Assembly (NCBI GenBank): GCA_001579985.1
Contig: LRSR01010143.1
Coordinates: 1 to 25,599, forward strand
From: Hypsibius dujardini
Lineage: Eukaryota > Tardigrada > Eutardigrada > Parachela > Hypsibiidae
Length of the DNA stretch: 25,599 nucleotides
Reading direction: 5' to 3'
The stretch's first letter is position 1. Each line of letters begins with the position of its first letter. Below, piece after piece: positions 1-10,423 of the stretch. A model generated the notes under the pieces. It searched no databases, was not told where the DNA came from, and saw only the letters and a list, made by a program, of their open reading frames with translations. Position numbers and translations under genes: made by a program.

Positions 1-3
1 ACA

Positions 4-93
<90 letters not shown>
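1..93. repeat. (CA)n dinucleotide microsatellite
   Basis: Almost pure CA repeat from the window edge to about position 93, followed by a short run of CAGA-type units (93-113). Any open frame through it encodes only alternating Cys/Val and has no coding meaning. Confidence 0.95.
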
Positions 94-1026
94 CAGACAG
101 ACAAACAGACAGATATAAAACAGATATGGGAACAGAGGGGGGCATTTTAAAACTGTTTGTTTCTGTTTGTAAGGACAAAAAGGCCTTCCAGTTTGACCAG
201 TAACATTTACAGCAAACGTGCCAGTTCGATGCCGTTGTCCGGATTTTTGACAGGTGGTAATTTAACCGAAATGGGCGCCAATCTGAAGTGTCACATTTTA
301 TTCTTAGTTTTCTAGAGCCATCCGAAACTTTTGTCAATGATTTAAACGAATTTGATTTAATTTCAATTACTTTAATATTGCTCAAGAGTGTCTTGTCCTC
401 CAAGCGATATGCTTGTTTTTAGTCTCTTAATGTTGAGCATTATATGAGAAACTACCGGCACAAGTAGGTCAACTTTTAAACAAATTAGCAAATATTGTTC
501 ACGAAAAAATACACTGTGAGTACCTCGGAATCCTATGATTTTGATATCAAATTTCTGCAATAATCAGCAACTGGACCTAAATATACGTAGCTACTGAACA
601 TAGCAGGTGAACCGCCTCGCCTATCTTACTTAATGATACAGCGTATCTCTTCTTGCTCAAACGAAAGTGAGCTCCTGTAGAACGAACAATGGCTGCGTGC
701 GTAGACTAACTCGAATGTAGATTGATTATCTGTAGCAACTCTATTCGCAAATTGTTTGTGACGGCAGGAAAATAGAGATACAGATGCGATCATATTTCAC
801 ATTACAATCGCTGAACCAACAATTAACAAACGTTGTTGTGACGTCGAGCAAGGTTCATGAAGACTCGACCTTAATCAGTCTTTTCTCGTTGTTAGTCAAC
901 CTTGATGAGCGATCCGTTGTCCTTGGATTTAGTGTAAAAGGGAAAGAAAGTGTGAAAGCGAGTCGTGGGTACTAGTTATTCTATGCATCGGGGGTAGATA
1001 TTTGGGCTTCTTGCCATTTATTTAAC
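94..1026. other. Upstream region of LRR gene copy A (non-coding)
   Basis: No convincing exon is seen here. From about 405 onward the sequence is homologous to the region upstream of the broken copy B (about 3077-3915), so it is part of the duplicated unit and probably holds the promoter of copy A. No obvious TATA box is visible close to the start at 1027. Confidence 0.6.
620..960 (+). repeat. Duplicated upstream (promoter-region) segment, copy 1
   Basis: This segment has a conserved core at 679-709 (beginning AGAACGAACAATGG). It recurs at about 3297-3530 and 3555-3890, in the same order and orientation, ahead of the broken LRR copy. Its conservation next to the ATG suggests it is the 5' regulatory or 5'UTR part of the duplicated unit. 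Confidence 0.8.
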
Positions 1027-2502
1027 ATGTGTCGAGTTATATTTTTTTTGTTAGCATGGGCGACAGCCGTTCACGGGACGAATCAAATGCAACGAGCTGA
1101 TCCTGTTTCAGCCCCTCACGAAGGATGTACTTTTTATCCTGAAAGTTATGAAGGTTTTAACAATGGTTCCCATTACGTACCAACGACATTGTGTACGCAA
1201 TCGCAAGAATTCGTTCTGCCGGATACCTTTAATGTCTCCTTGGTGAATGCCGACACCGAGGCCCTCTGGTTTCGCTTCACCACAGTTATAGTCAAGGACA
1301 ATTACACTCCGTTTCCCAATCTTCCACATCTGCGTCACTTCATCATGGATCTCTTTTATAGCGATGCTAATCCGCGTTTCCCGCTAAACGGTATTCTTAT
1401 TCATAATAAGAATCACATAACTCATCTGGACCTAACTCGTGTGAACATGAGCGGAATAAACAGGGCCGACTTCAACGGTTTTGTCAGGCTGAACTCTCTT
1501 AGGCTTGACCGCTGTCAGATTACGGCGATTGGTAAGGACATTTTCGAGGAGATTGGCACTATTGTCGACGTTCCATCCCTCAGCGGAATATACCCCCAAC
1601 TTGAGATTTTCATCATCTCGGACAACATTGAACAATTGGATTGGGCATTTCTTAGCCCAATTTCGCGAAGTTTGAAGGTGCAGTCTCTAAATATGCCAAC
1701 ATATCCCGAAGAAATGAAAGCAAACTTCTTTTCTTGCGACTGTAAATATTACGCCCGTTTGTGATTGAAAACGTGTTCCTGTTTCAGATACTTGATTTGA
1801 ACAAAATCAACTTAAGGAACTTGACATCAACTGCTGACAGCAACAACCCAGTTTTCCTGGAGAGCATCAGGAAGCTTGACATGAGCAATAATATGGTCTC
1901 AACTCTGCCGCGCTTTCTCTACGAGAGTTTAAACCTGATCTCTCTAAATGAGTTCGATTTCACGAGCTACCACCAAGAGCAGCAGTTCTGTGAAAACTAC
2001 GTTGGCTGTAAATGCTGTGAACTGTATAACTTTACAATGTGGTATAGGTCAAATGTGCCAGAAATTAGTTATCATCGAATTGGTCTAACTTGTGGAGGCA
2101 GGACTAACACAGTGTACGATGGGCCGTTCAAACCAGAGTGTACGTTTCACCTTGAAAACTTTCTGTTTAGTCGTTCGACACACTTTGAGAATATTCTAAT
2201 TTCCAGGCGGTCCAACGGACCCACCAACCCGCGCTCCAACAACTGTGACGCCTGTTCCGACCACGCCCACCATTCATCCAACCACGTCAACAGAACCATA
2301 TCCTCCAACTGACTGGACGACTACACAATCAACTCAGTTTACAAAATTATATCCTCCAACTGACTGGACGACTGTACAACCAACCCGACAAACCTATATT
2401 CAAACCTCACCCGCACCGGGCAGCCAAGGCAACTGCAAAACAATTGAGTTCCTCATCGTCAGTGTTGTGTCATTGTGCCTTTTGCCACTGATTTTATTTT
2501 GA
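1027..2502 (+). CDS. Secreted LRR protein with mucin-like stalk and probable GPI anchor, copy A
   Basis: Three exons: 1027-1677, 1788-2139 and 2207-2502 (introns of 110 and 67 bp, phases 0 and 1), giving 432 aa. Residues 1-17 form a signal peptide ending near AVHG. LRR-like segments follow; splicing joins SRSLK to ILDLNKINL, recreating a classic LxxLDLxxNxL repeat. A Cys-rich C-cap lies around residues 285-335, with motif CENYVGCKCCELYNF. Then comes a Thr/Pro-rich stalk with two YPPTDWTT repeats, and a hydrophobic C-terminus (EFLIVSVVSLCLLPLILF) with no basic tail, as in GPI-anchor signals. NxS/T sites are present. The likely role is a cell-surface recognition or adhesion protein; the ligand is unknown. 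Both introns have matching splice sites in the pseudogene copy, which supports the model. The exact LRR subfamily is not recognised. Confidence 0.82.
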
Positions 2503-2814
2503 TTTTTCGTTGTTGAATGTGCCGCTGCTTAACCCTCTGAGTGCCGGTCAGCTTACACTGGCTTAATTCTTTCTTCAAACTCCATTTGCTCATCGAGCAT
2601 TTGCACTTTTTTGATACGGTTTTTCGTTTTGATCCTCTAACAGACCTTAAAATATAAAGTAAAAACAACTTTGAAAAAAACTTTCGGAAGTGGTGAGAAC
2701 TCATTAGGCCAAACTTGGCTTAAACTTAAATGGCATGTATACTAACTTGCGGTGGGTTCTGAAAAAAAATTCCGGGCTTCGAAATTAAAAAGGGTCTTAG
2801 CCAACTGCCATACC

Positions 2815-2820
2815 AATAAA
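2815..2820 (+). terminator. Candidate poly(A) signal for LRR copy A
   Basis: An AATAAA hexamer lies about 310 nt after the stop codon, the first good match downstream. The cleavage site is not determined. Confidence 0.35.
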
Positions 2821-3296
2821 ATCCAGTTGAAAATGAAATAAACAAGCAATCGAGAGCGGAATGAAAAAATTATGATGCGGTGTCTATTGCTCCATCCCCT
2901 CTTATCCGAAAATTGTTCTGCTGCTGCCAGTCAATTTGAAACAAAATTTTGGAATAATAATTGTCAAAAAAGTTATAGCAATTATGTTTTTAGAAATCGA
3001 TGTTAAGAACTGGGACAGAATTATTCTAGTGACTGTAAAACGTCGTACTATTGATATAAACTGATAAATATGATGAATATGTTTGTTTTCAGTCTTCAAA
3101 TGTTGATTATTGTATGAAAAACTACCGGCACAAGCAGGTGAATTTTTAAACAAATAAGCAGAAAACTGTTCTGGAGAAAATACACCGTAAGAACCTTGGA
3201 AATCTAGTATTTTTGATATAAAATTTTGGAAATAATCAGCAACCGGATTTAAATTTACGTAACTTTTGTAGACAGCATATAAAATGTCTCGCTTAT

Positions 3297-3530
3297 CGTA
3301 CTTAATGATACAGCGTATCTTTTCTTGCTCAAACGAAGATGAGGTGTTGCAGAACGAACAATGGCTGCGTGCGTAGACTAAATGAAGTTTGGATTATATG
3401 TAGCACTTTTATCTGCAAATTGTCAGTGACTGCAGGAAAGAGATACAGAAGCAACAATTGCTGAACCAACAACTAACAAACATTCGTGTAATGTTGAGCA
3501 AGGTCCATGGAGACTCGACATTAATCAATC
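3297..3530 (+). repeat. Duplicated upstream segment, copy 2
   Basis: Contains the shared core at 3351-3381 and downstream text matching 720-890. It is more diverged than the third copy. It is one of two adjacent copies about 219 bp apart in front of the pseudogene. Confidence 0.8.
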
Positions 3531-3554
3531 TTACCTGTTGTTAGTCCGGCAACC

Positions 3555-3890
3555 TTGATGAGCTCCTGCAGAACGAACAATGGCTGCGTGCGTAGACTAA
3601 CTCGAGCGTAGATTATATGTAGCAATTCTATTTGCAAATTGTTTGTGACGGCGGGAAATTAGAGATACAGATGGGGCCATACTTCACATGGCATTCGCTG
3701 AACCAACAATTAACAAACATTCTTGTGACGTCGAGCAAGGTTCATGAAGACTCAACTGTAATCAATCTTTCCTGTTGTTGGTCCGGCAACCTTGATGAGT
3801 GATCCGTTGTCCTTGGAAATATTCTAAAAGGGAAAGAAAGTGTGAAAGCGAGTTGTGAGTTTTAGTTATTCTATGCATCTGTGATAGATA
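3555..3890 (+). repeat. Duplicated upstream segment, copy 3
   Basis: Core at 3570-3600, exactly 219 bp after the previous copy. It matches 620-960 closely and leads straight into the start region of the broken LRR gene. Confidence 0.8.
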
Positions 3891-3915
3891 TTTGGGCTTC
3901 ATGTCATTTATTTAA

Positions 3916-4155
3916 CATGTGTTGAGTTATATTCTTCTTGTTGGCGTGGGCGGCAACTGTTTACGGGACGAATCAAATGCAACGAGCTGGTCCCGTTTCG
4001 GCCCCTCATGAAACAATGGTTTCCATGTCGTTTACGTACCGACTACATTGTGTAGGGGCTCGCAAGAATTCGTTCTGCCAGATAACTTTGATGTCTCCTT
4101 GGTGGATGCTGACACCGAAGCCCTCTGATTCCGCGACACCAGAGTTATCTTTCCC
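3916..4155 (+). pseudogene. Broken LRR gene copy B, 5' piece
   Basis: Homologous to 1027 to about 1290 of copy A: start codon, signal peptide (LAWAATVYGTNQMQ in frame after damage) and N-terminal domain. It is clearly dead. The third codon is TGA where copy A has CGA, about 36 bp are missing after the HE codons (near 4009), and a further TGA interrupts the ALW motif (near 4128). Homology stops near 4150 in the middle of exon 1 and resumes about 2.6 kb downstream at about 6778. Confidence 0.88.
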
Positions 4156-6777
4156 TACGTAATTCCTAAAGGCCGTCCCTACCCCCGCTTTGTAGCTCAA
4201 ATTTTTTCTCCCACAACGTTATCTTCTTCTTTTTTTAATTGGAACTAATATGTAACGTAGATTAATCAATACGGTAGTGAAGTCCAGAAAATTTGATTAT
4301 AGTAATATGAAAATGATTTTAATATTTTTCATATTGGCATATAGTGTTCTGTTATCAAGTGCACATGGTGCGCACATCAGTCATGCGGCTTCTGCGGATG
4401 TTTATCGTTAACCGAGCCTTTAAGCTCACAATGACGTCATCAGAACGAATGAAGTGAACGAGACACAACATATCAGGCGATATCATTAAATTAACAGCGT
4501 TTGAATCAAATTTGGAAGTTAGACTGCAACGTTAAAAACTTGGACCCTAACATTCGCATTATGATTAGGTTTCAAACAAATCCTACATGGGTATCATTAA
4601 AGGGAAGAAATTTTGCATTTACTTCGACATTTACCTTAAAAAATTAAATTTTGAAAACACACTATAAAATTTACCTTGAAACCAAGCAGCATCACTAAAT
4701 AAATTTAAGGAAATCGCTAGAGTCCCAGCCTTTCTCACCCTTTTAAATTTTTTTTGAAATACAAATAAAAAATTACTTTCAAGACGTTACTATGATACTT
4801 AGTTATTCATAACTGATTGATGGAATGATTGAAATCCAAAAGCCAAACAATTTCCAATAGTTTATTAGTACTCTGACTGTAGTATCGAGAGAAAAATGAG
4901 TGAGAGTGGCAGCCCGGTCGCAGATGACGGGGACCGCTCAGATGACAATGAAGCTATTTCCGACTCGGAACAGACAGGCTCCCAGGAAGCCAACCGTTCC
5001 ATTATTCAACTTTATTCAAATTAAAAACGAAAAGTGTGGGACTATAGGGAAATGGTTGGGAAAGGGTGGGACAAGGGTGGGACAATAGTAGTACCCTAAA
5101 AATAGTTAAGCTCTTTACCAGAAGCGATAAGAAAACTGCTTTCAATAAAATCCAATAAAAGCTCCCGGTGTTTCAGACGTCCTTTGGAATTTATTCTTAA
5201 GGTTCAAGGTTTTAACTTGGCTTGGTTGGTTCCAAGTTAAATTTACAATAATTTCAGTTTAATGATCATATATATATCGAGCTTAAGCCTAAGTTTAATA
5301 TAATATAAATATCCATATTTATATATTCATATTCAATTATGAATACAGAGTCCACCACAAACATTTACTTAACTTTGAGGGGTACGGTAAAAAATGCCTG
5401 CACTGGTTTTAGTTTCCTAATTAACAAAAATGTGCTGGATAGAATTCAGCTCATTTTGCATGCTAACAGATTATGAACACTTTTGATGGGGAGCTTCTGG
5501 GGTTCGCCAAATGAAAGACGTAGATTGTCTTGATTGATTGTTGATTGGATTGACATGACCTTTTGTTATCTCGCTAGCTGAGTATGTAAAGCTAACCCAC
5601 TAAGGAAGCAAAAGTAGTGTATAAGTAGAAATAAGAGCTTGCTTCTTTTGGTCAAAGTCGAAAGTGAACAGGAATGTTGTCGCATCTAGTGATTCCAACA
5701 TTTTTATGGGACAACTAACTGGCTGGGTGACAAATTTGTTTTAGAAAACTGATGTTTCCGTGCAGAAGCAAAGACACATAGTTTAGTGGAGTCTTCTAAT
5801 TATATGTAAACAATATGTACTAAGCAATTTTCCGTGAAAAGTGGTCGAAAAATGTATATCTTTGAAGAGAACGGCTGAATCCTGGCCGAACTTGACAGAA
5901 AAAATTTGCCAGTTTACAAAAAGAGCGCTGAAGCTAGCAATTTTTACTGAAATTTTAATATCTCAAATTAGTATAGTATATGAAAGTCAACTCACCTAGA
6001 CTTCTGCTTATGGAAGAATTAAGGTTTTGAGCAACGGTAAAATTTAGAAACCCATTCAACGTTGAGTAAATATTTGTGGTAGCTGGACCCTGTACTTTCA
6101 GTTTGAAGTTAGCATTGCTAACTTGGGAAGATTTTCAAAGGGCAAATTCAGAATCGCCCCTCACTATTTTTTAAATAGTCCCATGTTTATGATGAACAAT
6201 TTTTTTATTTTTATGCCGTTATGGTATCAAAAAGCTTTTGCTAGTGTAACTTCATGTTGGCCCTTGCGTACAGAAACGAAGTGCTTAGTGCTGTCCTGGG
6301 GGCATTCCGGAACCAAAGGTACAAATAAAGGTTCCCTAACAAGCTCCGTCAGATTACAGATATAGTCAACTTCGAGTCATGATAACAGACTCATGTAAAT
6401 TGCGCCCCCCCCCCGCCCCCGGCTTCGGAATAGGGAATATGTATGGTAGTTTACCACTCAGATACTCAGCTAGTTTTGTGTCGTCCTTAAAGTTCACATA
6501 TGTTTCTGGTAATCCGTAGTTCGGATTATATCGGAGTGTCACTAAAGTTTTCGGTTCCTTACGGGTTATCAAGAAATTTTTCCCCCTTTCCCAAACACCA
6601 ATAAAATCTCGAGGGTTTACAATTTTCGAAATTTTTTCCCTTACCGTCCCCGTCAAGCCTGGTTGACAGTTCAAACTTAATGCTTCTAATAAACGAGCAG
6701 AGCTCTTTTAATTTGAATTATGACTTTCCTTAGTTGTCAAGTGTCGGCATCCGGTAGGCCGCCATTACACTGCCGTT
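4156..6777. mobile_element. About 2.6 kb insertion splitting LRR copy B
   Basis: AT-rich DNA without homology to the LRR unit lies exactly where exon 1 of copy B is interrupted. No transposase, reverse transcriptase or clear terminal inverted repeats were recognised. The bases at the two junctions (around AGTTAT on the left and CTTGTAG on the right) both resemble the single copy-A sequence at this point, so a diverged short target duplication is possible. It could be a non-autonomous element or a filler insertion, and the borders are approximate. Apart from a 42-codon acidic ORF at 4896-5024, no coding sequence is supported. Confidence 0.5.
4896..5024 (+). CDS. Short acidic ORF, possibly a captured first exon
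   Basis: A 42-codon ORF from an ATG. The product begins MSESGSPVADDGDRSDDNEA and stays rich in Ser, Asp, Glu and Gln until a TAA. Its composition is like the N-terminal acidic tails of nuclear proteins and is unlike the surrounding AT-rich DNA. No in-frame continuation or strong 5' splice site before the stop was found. It may be a captured or retrocopied 5' gene fragment inside the insertion, or chance. No family is recognised. Confidence 0.25.
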   Translation: MSESGSPVADDGDRSDDNEAISDSEQTGSQEANRSIIQLYSN

Positions 6778-7960
6778 ACACTTGTAGTCAGGAAGAATTA
6801 CACTCCGCTTCCCTATCTTCCACATCTGCGTTATTTCATAATGTCAACCCAGTATGGCGTTTTTACTCCGCGTTTCCCGCTAAAAGATCTTCTCATCCAT
6901 AATAAAAATCACATATCTCGCCTGGATCTAGCTAATGTAAACTTGAACGGAATAAACAAGGCGGACTTCAACGGTTTCGTCATGCTGAACTCTTTTTCCC
7001 CTAGTCTTTGTCAGACTACGGCTATTGGTAAGGACATTTTCGAGGAGCTTGGCAGCATTGTAGACGCTCCAGCCCTCAGCGGAATAATTCCCCATCTTGA
7101 AGCTGTCCGCATTTATGGTCACGACATTGAACAATTAGATTAGGCATTTAAAGGCCCGATTCCGCGACGTTTGAAGGTGCAGTCTCTAATTTTGCCAATA
7201 TACCCGGAGAAATGAAAGCAGATATCTTTTGCAGCGGCTGTAAATGTTCCGCCCGTTTGTAGTTGAAAACATGTTCATGTTTTAGGCATTTAGCTTGCGG
7301 TTAAACAACTTAAGAAGCGTGATATCAACTGCTGACAACAACAGCCCAGTTTTTCTGGAAAGCATCCAGAGATTTAGCTTGAGAAATAATAAGCTTCGAA
7401 CTCTGCTGAGTTTTATTCACGAGATTTTAAACCTGAGCTCGCTGAGTTATTTCGGTTTCATCAGTGACAGCCGAGAGCAGCAGTTCTGTGAAAACTACGT
7501 TGGCTGTACATGTTGTGAACTGTATAACTTTACAATGTGGTATAAATCAAATGTGCCAGAGTTTAGCAATCCTTCTATTCGCCTAACTTCTGGAGGCAAG
7601 GGCGACACTGTGCACAGTGGGTCATTTAGTCCAGAGTGTACGTTTCGCTTTGAAGACTTTCTGTTTAGTCGTTTGACGCACTCAATGAATATTCTATTTT
7701 CCAGGCGGTCTAGCGGACCCACCGACCCGCATTCCAATAACTGCGACGTCTTGTCTGACGCGTTCACAACTGACCACGCCCACCATTCATCCAACCTAGT
7801 TGACAGAATCATATCCTCCAACTGGCTGGACTCCTGCACAACCAACCTCAGAAACCGATCATCAAACCACACCCAAGCCGAGCAGCCAAGGCAAATGCTA
7901 AAAAATTGAGCCACTCATCGTCAGTGTTGTGTCACTGTGCCTTATGCAACTCATTTTATT
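6778..7960 (+). pseudogene. Broken LRR gene copy B, 3' piece
   Basis: Homologous to about 1290-2515 of copy A: LRR region, intron 1 (7177-7285), Cys-rich C-cap (CENYVGCTCCELYNF), intron 2 and the remnant of the stalk and hydrophobic tail. Both splice donors and acceptors are still GT and AG. The frame is destroyed: the TGG of copy A (LDWAF) is TAG at 7141-7143, and the stalk exon carries TAG about 30 codons in. Only one stalk repeat is present, against two in copy A. It may still be transcribed but cannot give the full protein. Confidence 0.88.
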
Positions 7961-9067
7961 TTGATTATTCGTTTTTGAGTACGCCGCTGCTTAATTTCAA
8001 TTCTCGTTTTTGCTGCTTCGAAAAGCATGGGCTAAAACAGACCTGATATTGTTTCCCGCGTCTCCTCGGATGTAGTGACCAGCAGAACAACTTTGGGATC
8101 GCTCGTTTTTAAAATGTATCTGAGTAAAAATTTATCTATGAGTTTCGGTTGTTAGTTGGCAGAGCCTTGCTATTAATGCACGACCAGTGGGTTGTGGCGT
8201 CCAGGTGTCTATTGCTCCGTCCCCTCTTATCCCAAATTAGTTTTGCTGCTACCAATCGATCTGAAATATAATTTTGGGTTAGTAAGTGTAAAACAAAAAA
8301 AAACATTTTTTTAGAAATTTTTGTTTAGAACTGGGACAGGATTATTCTAGTTATTGTCCAACGTGTGTGTTTTCTCAATTGAACAAAGCCTTGTCCCTGG
8401 CAAGCAGTATTTTCTAAAATAATTTTAGAGGAATAGCTTTTAGTGAAAAATGTTTGACTAAGATCTGACACTGGTGCTGGTAATTGGCTGGTCCCTTGTG
8501 AGCCTGAATAATCGTGTCTGAATAATGTATTGTCAGATGGTTTAGTTGCACATGAATTGGATCTGCTCTCGTTATATCTAAATAATTGACTGCAAAGTCC
8601 ATTTCGTCGTAGATGAAGAACAGTGGCATGGTGCTGTTATTTGGAATTTAATGTACTGAAACGGTATCTCATTTTGTCATTTACTACTTATCTGTCTGCC
8701 CAAACGTGGATGAGGTGCCATAAAACGTAGAATGGCTGTTCGTTAAACCAAATCGAGTTAGGATTAGAAAGAATTATCGCTGGTTTTGCCGTCCATTTAA
8801 TTTCCTGACAAAATGATCTCGAACTACAAAGAGCTAACTATCTTTTACAATTCAACCAGCAAGTGATAATCATTCAAGCGGCATCGGAAAATGTCTATCT
8901 AGGCTCACGTCAAATAATCCTATACTTTCCTGGGAAAAATGTCAAACGGTGGAGTGAACGGTGGAGGCACGAAGGCCAATATGTCAGATTGATACAGTAG
9001 AGAATCATAAATGGTGGAGTCACATTCTCCGACTAAAAAATTGACAAATAGTCAGACAGACGGATAA

Positions 9068-9122
<55 letters not shown>

Positions 9123-9550
9123 TTGTAAGATTCTATCGCAATTGGTCTTGAAAAGGACGCACATTCTGGAGATTGCGAAATCGTTCTGAACGTGATTTAA
9201 GCCATGCAATAACCTAATATTAAGTGTTGATAGACAGCCGGTATTTTCATTTTACGGGCGACAAATCCTTGTGTTAATATCGCATTGTATGTTCGATGAG
9301 TATTTACAATCTATGACGCGGAAATCTTGCAACTGATAAGCATGATACGGAATGCCCACCGGAAACTCCCGCTCCGCTTGTAGACCTTGAACTGATGGTG
9401 CCGGCCTTGCTTTATCTTCTAGAGCAAGAGCACGCGGTCTCCCGACGAACAACTACACACAGTACATGTACTGCACTAGTTCTGAAAATACGCTGGTTTT
9501 ATTTTTTCCCAATCCCTCCTGTCCATTTCTTTTCAAACACAAACATCTAA
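7961..9550. other. Spacer with remnant of a third LRR repeat unit
   Basis: About 8206-8368 matches 2879-3045, and about 8690-8760 is a diverged match to the shared upstream segment (GATGAGGTG and AATGGCTG motifs). No LRR coding exon follows, so the third unit is truncated or has lost its gene. A CAGA microsatellite lies at 9056-9121. Nothing else with coding character is seen. Confidence 0.6.
9056..9121. repeat. (CAGA)n tetranucleotide microsatellite
   Basis: About 16 units of CAGA with two CAAA variants. It is the same motif as the arrays in the lectin intron and the last-but-one carboxypeptidase intron. Confidence 0.9.
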
Positions 9551-10336
9551 ATGGCTTTTTTTGAAGCAACCGGAATTCAGATCCACCTTTCCGACGGCAC
9601 ATCCAACTCTACCAATAATTCCACTTCCGTCTTCTTCAATTCCCTGCAACCCTACGAATGGATGACATTCACCAACATTGTGCAATGGCTTGGCATTACC
9701 ACCACCTTCCTCGCAGTAACTGCGGCTGTCATTCAACTTTGGACAGCATTATTTCGAAAAATCGAAGTGAGCTTTGAAAGCACCGTCACTGAAGTGCCCA
9801 TCTTCAAGCGCGAAAACTTACTCAACCACAATGAACAGGACCAAGAAACATTTTCGAGCAAAGAACCCTTCCAAGTAGCTATTTTCTGTCGTCCCAGACG
9901 GTTAGGTGAATCCGTCGAGTTTTTCATGGGCCAAGCTGCGACGTGTGACCACGGTCGATCGTGGTTAGACCTGGCCAAATGGCTTGGTCGATGGCATTGT
10001 CGTATTATTAAGGCGAATGATCCTGTCTTAATGCTTTGCCACGGACAGGAAGCGGATGTCTTTCGCCTGAGAGTTGTCATTCGGACCCCTGCACAGGATA
10101 GGAATCACTCTGATCAGGTGTTGCTTGCGGATGGATATTTTTCAGGAAGGTCTCCGGATATTCGGATTTTCATTGATCGGGAACGGGGTTTGACGATTGG
10201 GACGAAGCCGGCGATTCGGTTTAGGGAACTGGAGGAAGGAGAGGAAGAGCTAATTTCGCCGGTCAGGGCTATTCCCACACTGATTCGGCCGAGGGATCAA
10301 GGATACTTGAAGAAGAACGACTACTACCAAGTTTAA
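9551..10336 (+). CDS. Intronless single-pass membrane protein, unknown family
   Basis: A single exon encodes 261 aa; the ATG has a good context (CTAAATGG) and the codon use looks natural. There is no cleavable signal peptide. An N-terminal stretch of about 40 aa has NST/NNST glycosylation sequons, followed by one membrane segment at about 44-66 (IVQWLGITTTFLAVTAAV), then FRK basic residues and about 190 aa of soluble domain. The sequons and the positive-inside rule suggest N-out/C-in topology. The C-terminal domain has alternating hydrophobic strands, conserved-looking Cys (113, 132, 150, 163) and an acidic patch (ELEEGEEEL) near the end. I do not recognise the family. It may be lineage-restricted, or a retrocopy given the lack of introns among intron-bearing neighbours. 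Confidence 0.75.
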   Translation: MAFFEATGIQIHLSDGTSNSTNNSTSVFFNSLQPYEWMTFTNIVQWLGITTTFLAVTAAVIQLWTALFRKIEVSFESTVTEVPIFKRENLLNHNEQDQETFSSKEPFQVAIFCRPRRLGESVEFFMGQAATCDHGRSWLDLAKWLGRWHCRIIKANDPVLMLCHGQEADVFRLRVVIRTPAQDRNHSDQVLLADGYFSGRSPDIRIFIDRERGLTIGTKPAIRFRELEEGEEELISPVRAIPTLIRPRDQGYLKKNDYYQV

Positions 10337-10423
10337 AGATTAATTTAGCACTTGCATAGAATTTATACCGAGATCTTGCAGTGGAGAAAACGACTTGGCA
10401 CAAAACAAGGGTTTGATTAGAAT

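Larger units (their letters stand above)
2503..3915. other. Spacer between LRR copy A and broken copy B
   Basis: This is non-coding: the 3' flank of copy A, then the start of the second duplicated unit at about 2879. That unit start matches 8206-8368, and about 3077 onward matches 405 onward. No exon was found. Small frames here are stop-to-stop artefacts. Confidence 0.65.

Noticed and set aside
6366-6674. 102-codon minus-strand ORF
   Set aside because: It ends in a run of poly-C/G, shows no family resemblance and has no splice or promoter context. It is more likely chance in the inserted DNA.
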